Part shown: one piece after another, positions 23,527 through 32,900 of the stretch
Position numbering within the stretch: the first letter of the stretch is position 1
How the letters are laid out: every line of letters starts with the position of its first letter
Assembly: GCA_900095095.1 (NCBI GenBank)
Contig: FMBT01000325.1
Coordinates: forward strand, 186,001-250,000
DNA length: 64,000 nucleotides
Source: Fragilariopsis cylindrus CCMP1102
Lineage: Eukaryota; Bacillariophyta; Bacillariophyceae; Bacillariales; Bacillariaceae
Direction of reading: 5' to 3'
Position numbers and translations under genes: made by a program
Notes under the pieces: generated by a model
The model's input: only the letters and a program-made list of their open reading frames with translations
Told to the model about the DNA's origin: nothing
Databases searched by the model: none

Positions 23527-25488
23527 TTACATTTTATCTTTTTTTAGCCAGACCAAGATGACACAAACATTATCAGCCGATCCTCTCTCTAGCGCTTCAT
23601 GTGCAACAAATCTAGCCATTTTTCTTCTTCTAAATTCCGGTGTCAAGATTATTTTTCCTTTCTTCGTTTTAACACTCTGGGTAGGGCACTCCAACATCTC
23701 ATGAACAAAATCAACAACTTCTTGGCTCGTCATCACGTCCCAAAGGCCGTCTGATGCCAACAACTTTTTAATTATATTAGTTTTTATAGCAGATAGCGCA
23801 AGCGACATAATAATGATACTAAAATGAGATTTTTTTTTCTACCGTCTAGATTTGAAATAAAGCTTGTAACGATTAAGAACGCACACGCACACCAAAAAAA
23901 TTAACATAATCTTGAACTTACGAAAAATTCGTCTTCGTCGTCATTAACAGGGAGAGAATCTATTTCAGCTTCACTCGAAACGACAGGCTTGGCAAATCTA
24001 TCTCCAATCGCTCTAGATAGTGAAAGATCTTTCACACGATATATCTCCCCATAGGGATCCCATTGAACGTCTTCTCCCATGGATCGGATTCTAGCTTTCT
24101 CTCTTTCGTCACTTGGTTTATGATCTCTTGTAAGATCAACAGCCTTTTTTCCTCTACACAAGATGGCTCGACTATCTCCGACATTCGCCGATATCAATGT
24201 CCGGTTTCCGTCTTCGCCTACGTGTACGATTACTGCTACGGCCGTACTCCCTTGATATTCAAAATGATCGTGTCGCAAGGATTCTCGTTCAATACGTGAA
24301 AATGCACCCCGAATCGCAGCCGTGTGGCTCTGTATCGAAGGAATAGATTTCTTATTATTATCATTATTATCGTTTTCGTTATTATTGTTGACCTCGTCAT
24401 TGTCATTGTCGTTGACGTCGTCGTCGACTTGCATTTCATCAAGCGTTGATCTATGAGCTTCCTCGTGATGACGTTGAGTTAATGCCTTGGAATAAAGTCT
24501 ATGTACATGATCTCGTAGCATACCGCTAACACCAGCCCCACCGTGTCCGTCAAAGACAGCGGCGAAATGGCCACCGTTGGCAACCGAATAAGTATCTTCC
24601 ATAGTCCATCGGACTCCTTGCTCGGCACTTTTTGATACCTGCTCTCACGATGATGATAATGGACAATGACAACACAACGAAAAGTAAATATTAATGACAG
24701 ATCAACATAAAGGAGAAGCAACAAAAGTAGAGAATAAATAAATCAACAACAAGGAATAAAATCATCAAATCAATTATTATTCACATATCAATCAATACAC
24801 AGTGTAATAATAATAATCCAAAAAGAAGATCGTGATAAATAAATTTTAAAAATCCACGCACCTGATAAGGATCTTTTGCAATAGAATCCTCGTATGCTTT
24901 CACATCGTTATCAGATTTTTGCTTCTGCATATCAGAAGAGGAAGAAGAAACCGCCGCTGGAGCGACCACTGCTGCATCGACGGAAGGTCCACCTCCTCCA
25001 TCTCCTCCTCCACCCTCACTTCCGCCACCTCCTCCACCCTCACTACTAGTACCTGTCGTTAATTTAGGAGCGGGTGTTGTGGTTGTGATATTTGTTGTCG
25101 TTGTATTAATAACCGGTGATGACGTATTAGCGGCAACAAAATTCAATGAACATGCGGTCAATACGGCGATCGTCGAGGCTAAAAGGAAATTATCATTATT
25201 TTCAGCGGAACTACCAGTATTAGACGTCGATGATGCTACTGCTGTTGTCGAAGCCAACAGGAAAGGGGATGCTGGTAATAAATGCATACCAGCCGTTGTG
25301 GATAAAGCACGACACGATATCGTCGGGGAGGACGGTATCTTTTGTCGTTTTGGTGCTCGTACTATTGTGGAAGCGGAAGAAGCCGTAGTAGTACCGGTCG
25401 AAGTCGATATAATCCTGCTATTGCGAGCTCGACATGATGATGACAATAGGGCTGAACGTGTCGCCGTACAAGCTGCACATGATGCCAT
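23527..25488 (-). CDS. PP2C-type Ser/Thr phosphatase with N-terminal membrane anchor
   Basis: This is a Mg/Mn-dependent protein phosphatase. Exons are 25488-24862, 24638-23922 and 23763-23527, summing to 527 codons (526 aa). The catalytic domain shows MEDTYSV, VFDGHGG with the metal-binding Asp and Gly, SANVGDSRAILC, LTRDHKP, LSLSRAIGD, LLASDGLWDVM and GSADNVCVILVWL in order, so it looks active. A 42-residue Asp/Asn-rich insertion follows the first helix. Upstream lies a 200-residue extension: an Arg/Ser-rich start (MASCAACTATRSALLSSSCR) resembling a mitochondrial presequence, two hydrophobic stretches (MHLLPASPFLLASTTAVA and FLLASTIAVLTACSLNFVAA), and a Gly/Ser-rich linker. This suggests an organelle-membrane-anchored phosphatase; location is inferred. 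Translation could only begin further upstream at non-ATG codons, so 25488 is preferred. It converges on the kinesin gene. Confidence 0.92.
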
Positions 25489-26603
25489 GATTCGTTTCTT
25501 AATGTGGTGCAATATAGTCTATACCAGTAGTATAATAACAGTAGTATTAATGATTAGTAATGACACCGATTGCTCTTCCGGATCCAAATTAATCGAATAG
25601 GGTGTCAACGGACAATTTTTCTTTTAAGTTGATTGATTGATCGATCGATTGATCGAGTGTATGCTACTACTTATGCTATGTATGCTAAGTGCCGAAATTG
25701 ATCTCTTGGTCTTGCCTGCCAGAATACGACGTACTGCACTGTACTATATCTGCAATCTCTCCCCACAGCAAACACGGCGAGAAGTTATTGATTTTCGGCC
25801 GGAAGAAATAAAAGAGCAGAATAAGTATCAAAGTAAGCAACAATTAAGAATGTCACCGACAGCAAGTCTAAGACGTGTCGTTTAACTCTCTCTTGACTTC
25901 CCTAACTAAGGATGACGAGATACAGAGAGATAGTAGTAGGGATAAGGGAGATGCCACTTGTCTTGATTTCACTTCTTTCAAGTTCTAATTCTCTTTTACA
26001 ACTCTCCTCCAATCACACAAACATACGTGAGTGTTGACAGGTGGTGTTTTGAAGCCCAAGTTGTATTGCTGTTGCATATAATATCTCTATTCTTTGTGGT
26101 TGATGGCGTTTGAAGGGCAACGCTTATTGAAGAACTGTCGCAGCGACACATTCTTTCGTGCTGCCGTGTTATTGCGCGCACTTTGTTATTATCTAGTAGA
26201 TACTGTACTAATAATAGATCTAGTACGTACTACAGTACTACCTACTACTAGCAGTGTACGCGTGTAGGAGGAATAGTTTAAGAACGCACAACATTTATTT
26301 GCTACCATAAAAGTGGGTGTACATAGATAATAATATATATACCGTATACATATACAGTGTAATATTGTACATATATATTATTTGAAAAACAGAATGATTT
26401 ACTACACAGAAAAATCCTACAAGTGTACGTTGTATTGAAGCTAAAGAGAAAAAGGAGCAAAAGAAGATATTGAGTAGCTCCGCGATAAACCTACAGCAGC
26501 TTCAACTAACCTGAACCACCTATTTACAAATAAATCACATATTGGCCGGTAGTCAAGGAATGGAAGGATCTACTACCTCATGCTACTCAAACACCGTTTC
26601 TTT

Positions 26604-26638
<35 letters not shown>

Positions 26639-27296
26639 CAGCCACTGCCAAAACAATTAAAAAATGAAAGCCTCCTCTGCTAGGAAGAGGAAATCCCATG
26701 TGCATAGGAATTATATAGGAATCCAATGTGCAAAGCACTAGATTCTGAATGCAATTATTGTATGAATAGCATCTTGATTAGACAATCACATTGCTACTAA
26801 TGATATAGAGATGAGACCTTTACCTGGTTGGAAGAATGATGTTTTGTGAGATACATTCACCCTTTGTAAATGGAAAGAGAGGCTTCTACAGATAAAGTAA
26901 CACAGGTAGAACAAACAATGATGAGTATTGCTAAAAAACATTACTATTCACATCATCCACATCAAAAACAATGTATATGGATAAGCATATATGCCCATAT
27001 TTAAGTAACAAATTGAAATAAAAGATGGTACTACATTATCATTTCTCTGCTGCACCAAAAAGCAGTATCAAGTTCTGTCATTAGTACTAAAACTATTTGT
27101 ATAGAAGGAAGTGAATTGTGATTTTATGTGTTCCATAGTTGTTAGTTGATCAATTTAATTAGATACAATTAGCTAGCTGTTATATCATTTATACTACCTT
27201 ACTTAATCCATGCACATTTTTTCGTACTATAAAAAGGCAAGAGCTGACGACAATATATCATTTACATACAGTACAATATAGTAATAAGTTCTAGGA
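25489..27296. other. Intergenic region with microsatellite
   Basis: This 1.8 kb between the phosphatase start and galactokinase 3' end is A/T-rich. It holds a GA microsatellite at 26609-26636 and TATATA-rich sequence near 26330-26380. Short frames near 25637 and 26000 have no protein character. No RNA gene was recognised. Confidence 0.5.
26609..26636 (+). repeat. GA dinucleotide microsatellite
   Basis: About 14 perfect GA units. Confidence 0.95.
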
Positions 27297-28847
27297 CTAT
27301 TCTTGGACGAGAGGGTTGTAGTCTGTAAGAGATAACAAGTGGGCACCTCTTGCCGGTCTAGTCACGAAGCAAGGACAGTCTGTTCCAGTCCTTGTTTTGT
27401 ATTCCGTTTTCATATGTTCCATGAGGTCTATGGCTCGTTCTTCGTCTACCAATGTGACCGTGCACCCACCAAAACCACCTCCCGTCAATCGACTACCATA
27501 AACACCAGAGAAGTTCTGGGCTATGTCAACCAAAATGTCAACTTCTTCGCAACTGACCTCGTAATCGTCTCTCATACTGGAATGACTTGCGTTCATCAAC
27601 TCGCCGACTTGTTTCCAATCTCCTCGTTCTAATTCCTCCTTGGCTTGGATCGTTCGTTCGTTTTCAGTGATGACGTGTCTGGCCCTTTTACAAATCACAT
27701 CATCCATATATTCCTTAGCATTTTCTACATCTTCCAAGGTTGCATCTCTCAACATGAGTATGTTGGGATCAACCTTTTGAAGGGCTTCCGTGGCCGTCTT
27801 ACATTGCGCCACCCGGATCGGGTATTCTCCTCCCCCTATTGAATGTTTAACATTGGAATTTGCTACTACCAATACAGGAAAGGGATCGTCCGAATGTAAA
27901 GATTCGTTCGCCATCTTTGTTGGCGTAAAATCCAATACTCTGCAATCGATCAGGAGGAGACTTCCACCAGTAGCGGCACTGATTATTGCTTGATCCATTA
28001 TTCCGCAGGGAGAGTCACACCATTCGTTTTCTGCCTTTTGACAACGAAGTGCCCTAACTTTTGAAGGCGAAAAGTCACCACCGTCTTGCTGTTCCGATGA
28101 AAATGCATTTTCTCCTATTATTGCCTCAACAAATCGAGCCACGGCAACTTCCAACGAAGCGCTGCTAGAAAGACCAGACCCTAAAGGAACATCACCCGCG
28201 ATACAAAATTCTAGACGAAGTTCTGCACCTTTTGGAAGATCTGGTAGATACTGAAAGACAGTACCTTCTACGTACGTAGTCCAAGAGGGTATTTCTGGTG
28301 GTGTAGACGATTCTGAAATTTCCGCTATCTCTAACGAATCCGGAGACATTGCGCTTACGAAACTTATAAATGCCTTTCGTTCATTATTTGTATCGTGAAC
28401 GACAATACTCCCTTTACCATAGACAACAGTAGAATAATCGATGGCAAACGGAAGGACGAGTCCACCAGTATAATCTGTGTGTTCTCCGATGAGATTTACT
28501 CGACCGGGTGCAACGGCGATGGCTGTTGTGACAGGAATAACGTCTTCGAAACGCTCTGCCGAATCATTGTTCAACGACGACGATGAAAAATGTTTTCCAA
28601 ATAACGTCTTGACCGTGTCGAGTTTGGTTTCCATTGTAATGAATCCGGAATTATTATTTGTTGTAGAAAATAGTTTGGTTGTTTTTGTTGGAACGATGTT
28701 GTTCACGTTGTTTTTGTGAGAAGAAGAGCTCGATAGTTGAATAGAAAAACCAGTCGTCAATGTCGTAGGAAAGAAGAGTAATACTTCTAGAGTTGCTGTA
28801 AACGAGAAGCACAAAAGAAAGGTCCTGACAAGTGAAACGACCAGCAT
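27297..28847 (-). CDS. GALK1: Galactokinase (GHMP kinase) with secretory/plastid-like leader
   Basis: This enzyme phosphorylates galactose to galactose-1-phosphate in the Leloir pathway. Single exon, 516 aa. GHMP motif 1 is PGRVNLIGEHTDYTGG at about 114-129, motif 2 is PLGSGLSSSASLEVA from 221, the catalytic Asp is in CGIMDQ at about 281-286, and motif 3 is GGGFGGCTVTL near the C-terminus. The enzyme usually begins close to motif 1. Here about 70 extra residues precede it: a hydrophobic signal-like segment (LVRTFLLCFSFTATLEVLLFF) followed by TTGFSIQLSSSSS, which resembles the diatom plastid leader with Phe after the cleavage site. A second in-frame Met at about residue 72 (METKLDTVKTLFGKHF) would give a cytosolic form of ordinary length. 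Kinship to galacturonokinase or arabinokinase is possible but the motifs fit galactokinase best. Confidence 0.9.
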   Translation of the reverse strand: MLVVSLVRTFLLCFSFTATLEVLLFFPTTLTTGFSIQLSSSSSHKNNVNNIVPTKTTKLFSTTNNNSGFITMETKLDTVKTLFGKHFSSSSLNNDSAERFEDVIPVTTAIAVAPGRVNLIGEHTDYTGGLVLPFAIDYSTVVYGKGSIVVHDTNNERKAFISFVSAMSPDSLEIAEISESSTPPEIPSWTTYVEGTVFQYLPDLPKGAELRLEFCIAGDVPLGSGLSSSASLEVAVARFVEAIIGENAFSSEQQDGGDFSPSKVRALRCQKAENEWCDSPCGIMDQAIISAATGGSLLLIDCRVLDFTPTKMANESLHSDDPFPVLVVANSNVKHSIGGGEYPIRVAQCKTATEALQKVDPNILMLRDATLEDVENAKEYMDDVICKRARHVITENERTIQAKEELERGDWKQVGELMNASHSSMRDDYEVSCEEVDILVDIAQNFSGVYGSRLTGGGFGGCTVTLVDEERAIDLMEHMKTEYKTRTGTDCPCFVTRPARGAHLLSLTDYNPLVQE

Positions 28848-29297
28848 GGAATACAGTGGTTTTTAATAAGATGGTCCCAGATTCTCTCCTAAGGTATCCG
28901 CCACTCTGGTCATTGATTATTGACACGACATATAATTTTGTTTATTGTTTGTTTGTTTTGTTTCGATATGACATTAACTTGAAGTAGACACCGGTAACTA
29001 AATAGTTCGATGAGACCAGTGAAAAATTTATTCATGAAAAATTTAAAAAACCATACCCCCCCAATCGCGACGGAAAGCGCGCATTTTCCATCAAATCTAT
29101 TTGAAGGCTACCGTACTGTTACTTTACTAGTACATTAGTAACGTTAACGGTGCTTGTAGTGCACCACTGCCTATTTTCTATTTTCATACACTTCATACCG
29201 TTTATACTCAATACATAGTACTTGCTTCACTTGTCACTTGTACACAACATTACATTAATGAGATTCTGAGGCTGAATTCATTTAAGTTGTGGCGTCG
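28848..29297. other. Divergent intergenic region
   Basis: About 450 bases between two divergent starts, with a repeated AAAAATTTA word near 29019-29045. Nothing further is recognised. Confidence 0.4.
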
Positions 29298-30412
29298 ATG
29301 GCAGTAGACGACTGGGCAGCACTTGCAATGAGACCAGGTCTCGAAGATCAGGCGGAGGAGGAAGACGAAGAGGAATGGGAGGGAGAGGATGCAAAAGAAG
29401 AAGAAAAAGAAGAAGATAATGATGGTGACGACGACGACGACAACGATGACGATGATGACGATGATGATTACTATGAAGCACAACACGAAAGAAGACGTAA
29501 TAAAATTAGACGAACTAAACCTCGCACACCATGGATACTGAAAGTAGTTATTCCAAGTGGCGATAGCAACTACGATACGGCAAGTGTTTACGTCGACCCT
29601 AATATGACGGCAGAACGACTTGGACAATCTATTTTCCAAGCCATATCTTCCGATTGGCACCGATCAGTTCCAGAAGATCGTACTTCTAATACTTTGGTGG
29701 GCCTTTTTGCGAACGACAGAGTCTTCTATTCCTTGGAATGTATTCTCGCTATGAAATCGATGGATGCTGAAAAGAGGCTGTTTTCCATTACGAAACCTAT
29801 CAAAAAGCGCAAAGTAATTGCACCACCTCAAGATCATATGTCCCGTAATTTATATGTGGCCGCTATAGTCACATTCCTATGATTCTCGTCCTTTATCGCC
29901 ACTTCTGGAGTTATCTAATCCATTCGATTGTATCAATTGTCCCTACGGATTTACCATCGATGTGGCTGATGATTAGTTATTTTTGCGACTGGCCGGCCCG
30001 AGAATTATATCGCTATGGTCCATCTGCGATAGGTTGGGAGGGACGAGACATGATCGATATCTGCACACTTATGAATCGTCGTTTTTTTAATGGTCTCGGT
30101 GGAGGAAGGAGCGAATTCGATGACCGAGACTATTGGAATCGAAACATGGAAACATGCGACACGATGTATCGGATGAAAGAAGAAAGTTTTGTTCGGATGT
30201 GCCGTCCAATTTGGTACCTTACCTTAATGTCATTGTGTTTCGTAATCGTTCAACGGTTGTTGATGGCAGTATCCTATCGTGAGAAACCAAAAACCAATCC
30301 AACCGACCGTGCAGTTTTAAAGACATATTACGCCCTCCAAAATCTCTTCGGAGAACACCAAAAACAAGAGCAACGACGACAACAAGTTGGACGTCCAAAA
30401 TCCGGGAGATAA
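29298..30412 (+). CDS. Unknown acidic protein with C-terminal membrane segment
   Basis: I do not recognise this family. The first ATG is at 29298 (MAVDDWAALAMRPGLED). The N-terminus has a long Glu/Asp run including DDDDDDDD, followed by a basic patch (RRRNKIRRTKPRTP) and a folded-looking region (ILKVVIPSGDSNYDTASVYV) that may be ubiquitin-like in size. The frame shifts once near 29850; one T added to a T3 run joins it to CGRYSHIPMILVLYRHFWSY and gives 371 aa in all. Downstream are a hydrophobic segment and a later one (PIWYLTLMSLCFVIVQRLLM), then a Gln/Arg-rich tail. An ATGA overlap of the two frames looks like a bacterial start-stop overlap but is a coincidence in a eukaryotic gene. Probably a membrane protein of unknown role. 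Confidence 0.6.
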
Positions 30413-30501
30413 CAATGAAACTAATCGACAATTAACTACAGTTTTCGGATTATGTATTTATATTATTAAGACTATCATAATATTCTAACCACTTGTGTTT
30501 T

Positions 30502-31799
30502 TCATAGCATCCCATTACCCGCGAGAATTTTTCGTACCGCAAAATCTAGGATCCGATCTGCTTCATTGTCATTTTCACAGGATTCATATTTCTTTGCTTT
30601 CTTCATCGTTTCTTTAGCATCCTCACAGGCCTCGACGAGGACCTTCTTTTTCCATTCATCAAAAACAGGGTTCGGACGAGAATAACGTCTTCGTTGGTTG
30701 TCACTAAAGTCATTATAGATTGTTTTTCATTGTAAGGAGCTGATGGAGGATTTTCACCCGAGATGTCGTGACTGGTATTACGTTTCCTAGCGGCAATCGT
30801 AGCTTCAGAAGACTCGGACGCTTCCTTCCTCGATCGTTTCCTCGAAGCCGTCGTTGACTTGGTTTCATTTTCAGAGGAAGATCTTCTCGAAGAAGATAAT
30901 GTCGATTCAATATCCTCCCGCAACTCTTTTACGTAACCGAGTACAGTCTGAAATTGCGATGGAGCCTTGATGACGTCAATAAAGGTTGATAGGTCAAGTT
31001 GTCGTTCTATGTCGTCCTCATCGTCGTCATCGCCTGTCTTTGATCGACGACGAACTTTACTATTGCTATTACTTCTGTCGTGGCCACGACCAGATGTAGC
31101 TATTAAGTAGAAACATGCCGCCTCGTATGAAAATTGATTCCGTTGTATGTCCCGTAATCCATGCACACCACCACCCTTATTCGACGGTTTTTTTAATAGT
31201 TCTATAACATCTTGGAAATAATCTTGTGCGCGCTTAGCCACATCACTGGAATTTGGAACGAATGCACCAAGCTGAATGGCCAGAAATGGAATGGAACTCT
31301 TTTTTAAAACGATACTACTACTGTTGTTGCTACTTCGTCTATTCTGAGGATTTTTCGTCGTCGTCGTCTTCGTTACTGCCGCTGCCGTCACACCCCTGGT
31401 TGTCCGTTTCTTCGTCGTCACTGTCGTAGATGGAGGATCGATGCGAAAATTTCCGATTTTTTCGTGATACTCGCGAAAGTCCTTCAGTTTCATTAAAGCT
31501 GCCTTGGCCAGTTGGGCCATCGAAATCTCAATGTTATTGTTGTTGCTGTTGCTGTTGTTATTATGGTCATCACGCACAGCATATTCTAGTAAAGCGCATG
31601 CTCTTTTATTTTCACTGTCCGACTTTCCTAAACTACCATATGGATGTCTCAATTTCAAAACACGAAGTGACGCTCTCGTTGCTTCCAAGATCTTTCGTGG
31701 AAGTTTCAGCTTTAGCTTGTCCTCCACTACTTGGGTAACAGTATCTCGGTTTCGACTTTCAATTCCCGCTGAACGGCGTCGTTTAACTGCGGCCGGCAT
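30502..31799 (-). CDS. ORC6: Origin recognition complex subunit 6
   Basis: ORC6 is the smallest and most divergent subunit of the origin recognition complex that loads MCM helicases. The protein has 432 aa if one frame break near 30724 (A5 to A6) is restored. The N-terminal half fits two cyclin-like TFIIB-type folds: RACALLEYAV to MKLKDFREYHEKIGNF, then SIPFLAIQLGAF, RAQDYFQDVIELLK, FSYEAACFYLIATSG and STFIDVIKAPSQFQTVLGYV. The decisive part is the C-terminus, NPVFDEWKKKVLVEACEDAK, which matches the conserved C-terminal ORC6 helix (Y-E-E-W-K-x-K-I/V-L) that binds ORC3. Insertions of Asn, Thr and Ser separate the domains. The call rests mainly on that motif and the domain order. A basic linker (RKRSRKEASE) may bind DNA. 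Confidence 0.7.
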
Positions 31800-31969
31800 G
31801 GAATTCGTTAGTTGTTTGTTGATTTTTGAATGAATCGAACAATAATAATGCAGTGCAATCTACTTTGAACATTGTGAACATGCAATAATACGCCAGTACA
31901 GTATTTGAATATGTTAGAAGTTTGACAATAGAGATAACTACACACAAAAAAATGCGGTTTCATCCCGCG

Positions 31970-32023
31970 CCAACTTTTATACTTAAGCCAACTTTTATAC
32001 TTAGACCAACATTTATACTTAAG
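31970..32023 (+). repeat. 18-base unit repeated three times
   Basis: Three adjacent copies of CCAACTTTTATACTTAAG lie between the divergent ORC6 and 78-residue-protein genes, differing at one to three positions. Such arrays in a bidirectional promoter could be protein-binding sites; this is inferred. Confidence 0.85.
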
Positions 32024-32255
32024 GGAAAATGTGTTGAAAGGTCGGGTCACAGACATCAGACATTGACTTCAAGCAAGAACTTCATGTCAGTCTTGGGGAA
32101 AAATACAAAATATATTCAATTAGCAATTTTAAAATTCTCATCCATTGTTCTCATAAAAACTCTCCTATTCGTTCTACCAAATACCTAATTTACCCTAAAC
32201 TAACATCGACCGATCCGCTTCTTGCAAGAAGACGAGAAAATAAAAATAAGCAAAG

Positions 32256-32611
32256 ATGGCGGACATGATGTATTTTATGGGACAGAACAAGAAAACGGAA
32301 GCTACCAAACAAAAAGAACGAGAAGAAAAATCGAAATGGAAGGATGTGAATATGGCAGCTCCTAGCTTTGATCGGAAGATTTTGAACGATCAACATCAAC
32401 GAGGAAAGGATGAAATGGCAAAGGTTCGAGCACAGCCGAAGGAAAATGCTAAATTTGACATGGCCGTGAGTTTTTCCTTTTATCGTACATGTCGTGTTGT
32501 TCATTCCGAATGTGTATTTGTATTTGTATTGTTTGTTTGCTTGTTTGTACCTTTGTGCTGTATGTATGTATTTTTCCTTCTCAGCGCACGGTCCACAACT
32601 CTAACGATTGA
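32256..32611 (+). CDS. Small basic-helical protein, 78 aa, two exons
   Basis: I do not recognise this family. Exon 1 (32256-32465) encodes 70 residues: MADMMYFMGQNKKTEATKQK, then charged helix and PSFDRKILNDQHQRGKDEMA. It ends KFDMA before a GTGAGT donor. Exon 2 (32585-32611) encodes only RTVHNSND and the stop after a TTCCTTCTCAG acceptor. Reading through the intron instead gives hydrophobic non-protein-like sequence, which supports splicing. It is rich in Lys, Glu and Gln and probably soluble. Divergently placed from ORC6 with the 18-base repeat in between. Confidence 0.6.
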
Positions 32612-32900
32612 CATGTTTGATGCTTTCTATGTGATCTTCTATTTCGTCTCAGAATGCTATATTTGGAAACAACTAGGAGCCTACAGGTGTTGTTATTATT
32701 ATTTTGTTGATGGAAGAAACAATAATATTGGAAATGATTCCTGCCTGTTGTAGCGAGTTGTACATATGTGCTGTACTGACACTACCTAATTAGATCATAA
32801 TACGATAATGGCCATTGACACAACATGAAAATTAATGCGGAACGGTCGTAGTAGTAAACTGAAACGCTGTAAAAATAAATAGTATTAGTAGCAGAAAATA

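Noticed and set aside
25489-25512. Longer N-terminus for the PP2C phosphatase
   Set aside because: It would start at TTG; the ATG at 25488 gives a good leader.
29278-29660. Antisense minus-strand frames over the acidic run
   Set aside because: They are the shadow of GAC/GAT/GAA codons and encode only His/Arg/Val/Leu low-complexity sequence.
29879-30412. A separate gene starting in an ATGA overlap with the upstream frame
   Set aside because: Both frames carry protein-like sequence, and one added T upstream joins them in register. A bacterial-style overlap is not expected in a eukaryotic nuclear gene.
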